The translations under genes and the position numbers were made by a program. From NCBI GenBank assembly GCA_027011425.1, contig JALUZX010000367.1, positions 1 to 9,229 on the forward strand: 9,229 nt of DNA, written 5' to 3'. Position 1 is the first letter of the stretch; every line of letters starts with the position of its first letter. Positions 5,853-9,229 of this stretch are shown piece after piece. The notes beneath the pieces are model-generated. The model was not told the origin of the DNA. It ran no database searches and worked only from the letters and a program-made list of their open reading frames with translations. This DNA comes from Planctomycetota bacterium. GTDB taxonomy: Bacteria > Planctomycetota > UBA1135 > JALUZX01.

Positions 5853-8678
5853 ATGCCTTCTCCCGAAGAATTCCTGGAAGAGACCAATGTAATGAGCCTT
5901 TCCTTCCTGGAAGGGCTCTACGAGGACTTCCTGAAGGACCCGGAATCGGTGCCCCCTTCCTGGCGGGAGTGGTTCCTCCAGGTGGCGGGGAAGGACGCCC
6001 TACCGGCCGGGGCCCGGCTGGGGCCTTCCTTCCGGCCTCCCGGGCTCTTCGACCCTCCCCATCCGACCTGCCGGAGCGGGGGGTGCGCCGTCTGGCAGAT
6101 CGCGGCCCTCCAGGAGAGGGTGGACCGGCTCGTCCACGCCTGGCGGGTGCGGGGCCACCTGGCGGCCCGGGTGGATCCCCTGGGCCTCCCTTCGGAAAGC
6201 CCGCCCGAGCTGGAGCCCTCTTTCCACGGACTTGGGGAAAGGGACATGGACAGGCGCTTCTCCCCGGGAACCGTGGCCGGCGTGGAGGGGGCCCTCACCC
6301 TCCGGGAGATCCTGGAGATCCTCCGGGAGACCTACGGGCGGAGCATCGGCGTCCAGTTCATGCACATCGACGATCCCTTTCTCCGGTCCTGGCTCCAGGT
6401 CCGGATGGAGGGCTCCCGCAACCGCCTCCCCCTCACCAAGGGCCAGCAGGTGCGGATCCTCACCAACCTGACCGACGCGGTGGTCTTCGAGGATTTCCTC
6501 CAGAAGAAATACGTGGGGGCCAAGCGTTTCTCCCTGGAGGGGGCGGAGAGCCTGATCCCTCTTTTGGAACTCGCCCTGGACAAGGCGGCCTCCCAGGGGC
6601 TCAGGGAGGTGGTCATGGCCATGGCCCACCGGGGCAGGCTCAACGTCCTGGCCAACGTGATCGGGAAGAGCCCGGGCAGGATCTTCCAGGAGTTCGAGGA
6701 CAAGGAGCCCGAACTCCACCTGGGCTCGGGAGACGTGAAGTATCACCTGGGATATACGAGCCGGCGCACCACCCTCTCGGGAAGGAAGATCGACGTCTCC
6801 CTTTGCTTCAACCCGAGCCACCTGGAATTCGTCGATCCCGTGGCCCTGGGAAGGATGCGGGCCAAGCAGGACAGGTTCGGCGACACCGCCGGTGAGAAGG
6901 GAATGGCTCTCCTGGTCCACGGGGACGCGGCCTTCATCGGCGAGGGGGTCGTCCAGGAGACCCTCAACCTTTCGGGTCTTCCCGGGTACGCCACGGGCGG
7001 CGCCCTCCACGTGGTCGTGAACAACCAGATCGGGTTCACCACTTCTCCCGGGGAGGGTCGATCCACCCGCTATTGCACGGACATCGCCAGGATGCTCCAG
7101 GTGCCCGTCTTCCACGTGAACGGCGAGGACCCCGAGGCCGTGGCCCAGGTGGTGAGCCTGGCCATGGACTTCAGGAAGACCTTCCACCGGGACGCCGTGA
7201 TCGACATGTATTGTTACAGGCGATACGGCCACAACGAGGGGGACGAGCCCTCCTTCACCCACCCGGCCCTCTACGCGGCCATCCGCAAGAGAAAGTCCGT
7301 CCGCGAAGGCTACCTGGAGCACCTCCTCGCCCTCGGGGGGGTGACCCGGGCGGAGGCGGAGAAGATCGCCCGCAGGCGCAAGGCCCACCTGGAGAAGGAA
7401 CTCCAGGAGGCCCGCTCCAGGCGCTTCGCCCACAGGGTGGACGTGCCGGTCCCCAGGGAGGGAGAGCCCAGGGGAGGCCCGGAGGAGGGGATCCCGGAGA
7501 AGGAGACGGGGGTCCCCCGGGAGGAGATCTCCCGCCTCCTTCTGGCCATGGCCGCCCCGCCCGAGGGCTTCCATCCCCATCCCAAGCTGGAGCGGTTCCT
7601 GGAAAAAAGGCGGCGCATGGCCCGGGGCGAGGTTCCCCTGGACTGGTCCGCCGCCGAGGCCCTGGCCTTCGCCACCCTCTCGGTGGAAGGCCACAGGGTG
7701 AGGCTTTCCGGGCAGGATTCGGTGCGCGGGACCTTCAGCCACCGCCACGCCGTGCTCTACGACCAGGAAGACGGGAGGCCCTGGCCCACTCTTTCCGGCC
7801 TTTCCCCCGGGCAGGCCCCGGTGGAGATCTACAACAGTCCCCTCTCGGAGAACGGCGTCCTGGGCTTCGAATACGGATACAGCCTGGAGGTCCCGGGGGG
7901 GCTCGTGCTCTGGGAGGCCCAGTTCGGCGATTTCGCCAACGCCGCCCAGGTCTACATGGACCAGTTCCTGGCCGCCGGGGAGAAGAAGTGGGGGAGCCTC
8001 TCCGGGCTGGTCCTGCTTCTGCCCCACGGCTTCGAGGGCCAGGGCCCGGAGCACTCCAGCGCCAGGATCGAGCGTTTCCTGGAGCTGGCGGCGGAAGACA
8101 ACCTGCAGGTCTGCCAGCCTTCCACACCGGCCCAGTATTTCCACCTCCTTCGGAGGCAGGTGCTGCGGGGCTGGCGCAAGCCCCTGGTGGTCTTCACCCC
8201 CAAGAGCCTGCTCCGCCACCCCCGGGTGGTCTCTCCCGTCGAGGACTTCGAGAAGGGAAGGTTCACCCGGGTCCTCCCCGACCCGGGCGGCCCGTCTCCG
8301 GAAAAGGTGAGGAGGATTCTGCTCTGCAGCGGAAAGTTCTTCTACCACCTCCAGGCCCGGCGGGAAGAGAGAGGCCGCCGGGATACGGCCCTCCTCAGGG
8401 TGGAGCAGTTCTACCCCCTTTCCGGCGCCTGCCTGGCCCGGGCCCTGGAGCCTTACCGGCCGGGCACGCCCGTCTTCTGGGTCCAGGAGGAGCCGGCCAA
8501 CATGGGGGCCCTGCCCTACTGGAAATGCCGTTTCGGGAAAGACCTCCTGGGACGCCATCCCCTGGATTTCGTCTCCAGGCCGCCCTCCGCCAGCCCGGCC
8601 ACGGGGTTTTCCTCGAGCCACAAGCTGGAGCAGGAGGTTCTCCTGGAGCAGGCTTTCGGCGATGATCGAGCGGTCTAA
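5853..8678 (+). CDS. sucA: 2-oxoglutarate dehydrogenase E1 component
   Basis: This thiamine-diphosphate enzyme decarboxylates 2-oxoglutarate and passes the succinyl group to the lipoyl arm of E2, a TCA-cycle step in the cytoplasm. The 941-aa length is close to the usual ~930. The N-terminal E2-binding segment is present (FLEGLYEDFL...VPPSWREWF, residues ~16-40). The dehydrogenase core (~200-525) has HRGRLNV (His259), YHLGYTSRR (His298), FNPSHLEFVDPV, the thiamine motif from Gly357-Asp358 (GDAAFIGEGVVQETLNL) to Asn390-Asn391 (NNQIGF), and RYGHNEGDEP. The pyrimidine-binding domain (~598-795) has QDSVRGTFSHRHAVL, NSPLSENGVLGFEYGYSLE and GQGPEHSSARIERFLEL. The C-terminal domain (to ~935) has VEQFYPL and QEEPANMGALPYW. 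Together these separate it from the pyruvate E1 and from monomeric kgd-type fusions. One oddity is a Cys73/Cys78 pair (CRSGGC) in the linker between the N-terminal segment and the core. sucB starts 21 bases downstream, so the two are co-transcribed. Confidence 0.97.
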   Translation: MPSPEEFLEETNVMSLSFLEGLYEDFLKDPESVPPSWREWFLQVAGKDALPAGARLGPSFRPPGLFDPPHPTCRSGGCAVWQIAALQERVDRLVHAWRVRGHLAARVDPLGLPSESPPELEPSFHGLGERDMDRRFSPGTVAGVEGALTLREILEILRETYGRSIGVQFMHIDDPFLRSWLQVRMEGSRNRLPLTKGQQVRILTNLTDAVVFEDFLQKKYVGAKRFSLEGAESLIPLLELALDKAASQGLREVVMAMAHRGRLNVLANVIGKSPGRIFQEFEDKEPELHLGSGDVKYHLGYTSRRTTLSGRKIDVSLCFNPSHLEFVDPVALGRMRAKQDRFGDTAGEKGMALLVHGDAAFIGEGVVQETLNLSGLPGYATGGALHVVVNNQIGFTTSPGEGRSTRYCTDIARMLQVPVFHVNGEDPEAVAQVVSLAMDFRKTFHRDAVIDMYCYRRYGHNEGDEPSFTHPALYAAIRKRKSVREGYLEHLLALGGVTRAEAEKIARRRKAHLEKELQEARSRRFAHRVDVPVPREGEPRGGPEEGIPEKETGVPREEISRLLLAMAAPPEGFHPHPKLERFLEKRRRMARGEVPLDWSAAEALAFATLSVEGHRVRLSGQDSVRGTFSHRHAVLYDQEDGRPWPTLSGLSPGQAPVEIYNSPLSENGVLGFEYGYSLEVPGGLVLWEAQFGDFANAAQVYMDQFLAAGEKKWGSLSGLVLLLPHGFEGQGPEHSSARIERFLELAAEDNLQVCQPSTPAQYFHLLRRQVLRGWRKPLVVFTPKSLLRHPRVVSPVEDFEKGRFTRVLPDPGGPSPEKVRRILLCSGKFFYHLQARREERGRRDTALLRVEQFYPLSGACLARALEPYRPGTPVFWVQEEPANMGALPYWKCRFGKDLLGRHPLDFVSRPPSASPATGFSSSHKLEQEVLLEQAFGDDRAV

Positions 8679-8699
8679 GACGCGGGAGTGAGAAAACCG

Positions 8700-9229
8700 A
8701 TGTCCGTAAAACTCGAGGTTCCCTCCGTGGGGGAATCCATTTCCGAAGTGGTGGTTCTGAGCTGGCTCAAGGAGGAGGGCCGGCGGGTGGCCAAGGACGA
8801 GCCCCTTGTCACCCTGGAGACCGACAAGGTCACGGTGGAGCTTCCTTCCCCGGTGGAGGGGATCCTGGAGAAGATTCTGAAGGGACCGGGGGAGACCGTT
8901 CCCGTGGGGGGTGTCCTGGGGCTCATCCGGGAGGTCCAGGCCGGGGAGGCCCCGGAGGAAGAAGGGGAAGAAGAGAAAGAAGAGAAAGAAGAGCCTCCCC
9001 TCCCGGCGAAGGCGGTTCCCCAGGAGAGCCCGGTCCCTCCGGTTTCCCCGGCAAGCCCGGCCTCCGGGGGGAGCGCTCCCCGGGTCATGCCGGCCGCCGA
9101 GAGGCTCCTCGCCGAGAAGGGGCTTTCCCCTGAGGACGTGAAGGGCACCGGCCCGGGAGGGCGGATCCTCAAAGAGGACGCGGCGGCCGCCGGGGCGGGC
9201 AGGGCCTCCGGCCGGCGGCCGCCCAAGCC
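8700..9229 (+). CDS. sucB: Dihydrolipoyllysine succinyltransferase E2 component of 2-oxoglutarate dehydrogenase (3' partial)
   Basis: 176 residues are visible before the window ends. The lipoyl domain (1-78) begins VKLEVPSVGESISEV and carries the lipoylated lysine in LETDKVTVELPSP (Lys43). An unusually charged linker of almost only Glu and Lys (86-98) and a Pro/Ala/Ser-rich linker (99-127) follow. The peripheral subunit-binding domain, which holds E3 and/or E1, spans about 128-162 (RVMPAAERLLAEKGL...GTGPGGRILKED). The catalytic acyltransferase core with its HxxxDG motif lies beyond the edge, so it cannot be checked. E2 forms the core of the complex and transfers the succinyl group to CoA. The ATG at 8700 is preceded by GGAG at 8685-8688. 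Position right after sucA and the GESISE start favour succinyltransferase over other E2 types. The E3 gene (lpd) may follow but is not in view. Confidence 0.95.
   Translation, partial: MSVKLEVPSVGESISEVVVLSWLKEEGRRVAKDEPLVTLETDKVTVELPSPVEGILEKILKGPGETVPVGGVLGLIREVQAGEAPEEEGEEEKEEKEEPPLPAKAVPQESPVPPVSPASPASGGSAPRVMPAAERLLAEKGLSPEDVKGTGPGGRILKEDAAAAGAGRASGRRPPK
8970..8993 (+). repeat. 9-bp tandem repeat within a 40-base pure-purine tract in sucB
   Basis: The unit GAAGAGAAA occurs 2.67 times. It lies at the end of an uninterrupted purine run (8954-8993) on the coding strand and encodes the Glu/Lys linker after the lipoyl domain. The repeat stays in frame, so length changes by slippage would only lengthen or shorten the linker. 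Confidence 0.8.

Noticed and set aside
6000..8621. Long open frame on the minus strand (873 codons) opposite sucA
   Set aside because: Same kind of low-complexity antisense reading. sucA on the other strand is unmistakable and full length.
3229..8678. A functional link between the peptidase and the 2-oxoglutarate dehydrogenase genes (peptide-derived 2-oxoglutarate)
   Set aside because: Only adjacency supports it. The 143-base gap with its own leader structure suggests separate expression, and TCA genes sit beside unrelated genes in many genomes.
1..9229. CRISPR array, tRNA or rRNA genes, insertion sequence or phage genes
   Set aside because: No spaced identical repeats, cloverleaf, ribosomal RNA segments, transposase motifs or terminal inverted repeats were seen.

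Overview
The window is high-GC bacterial DNA with all supported genes on the plus strand. It holds the end of one gene, three complete genes and the start of a fifth. The lineage cannot be proven from this sequence. The strong G/C third-position bias (many GGG, CGG/AGG, CTC codons), the tandem secreted proteins built from carboxypeptidase-regulatory-like repeats, and a dipeptidyl-peptidase-like enzyme with a long C-terminal extension would all fit a Planctomycetota-type bacterium. That placement is an inference; Acidobacteriota or Myxococcota-like lineages are not excluded.

Left half (1-2945): two tandem paralogous genes for envelope proteins made of transthyretin-like carboxypeptidase-regulatory repeats. 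Only the last ~83 residues of the first are present. The second is complete (872 aa), has an N-terminal membrane anchor and eight repeats I can delimit, and ends in a C-terminal repeat very similar to that of its neighbour. The 74-base gap between them can fold so that the Shine-Dalgarno of the second gene pairs with bases immediately after the stop codon of the first, a layout that suggests translational coupling.

Middle (2946-5709): a 283-base intergenic region with no recognised RNA or gene, ending in a nested stem structure that would cover the next Shine-Dalgarno. It is followed by a secreted S9 family (DPP IV-like) serine peptidase of 826 aa. Its catalytic triad can be read as Ser612, Asp685 and His718. 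Its last ~72 residues are not peptidase: they align without gaps to the hydroxyproline-binding beta domain of the human von Hippel-Lindau protein, and every pocket residue I can recall is kept. This is the most interesting item in the window.

Right half (5710-9229): the core of the 2-oxoglutarate dehydrogenase complex. sucA (E1, 941 aa from the start chosen here) is preceded by a 143-base leader containing an 11-bp hairpin. sucB (E2) follows after 21 bases; its lipoyl and subunit-binding domains are present before the window ends. These two genes form an operon for the oxidative decarboxylation of 2-oxoglutarate to succinyl-CoA in the TCA cycle. No functional tie between this operon and the upstream peptidase or repeat proteins is evident from the sequence.
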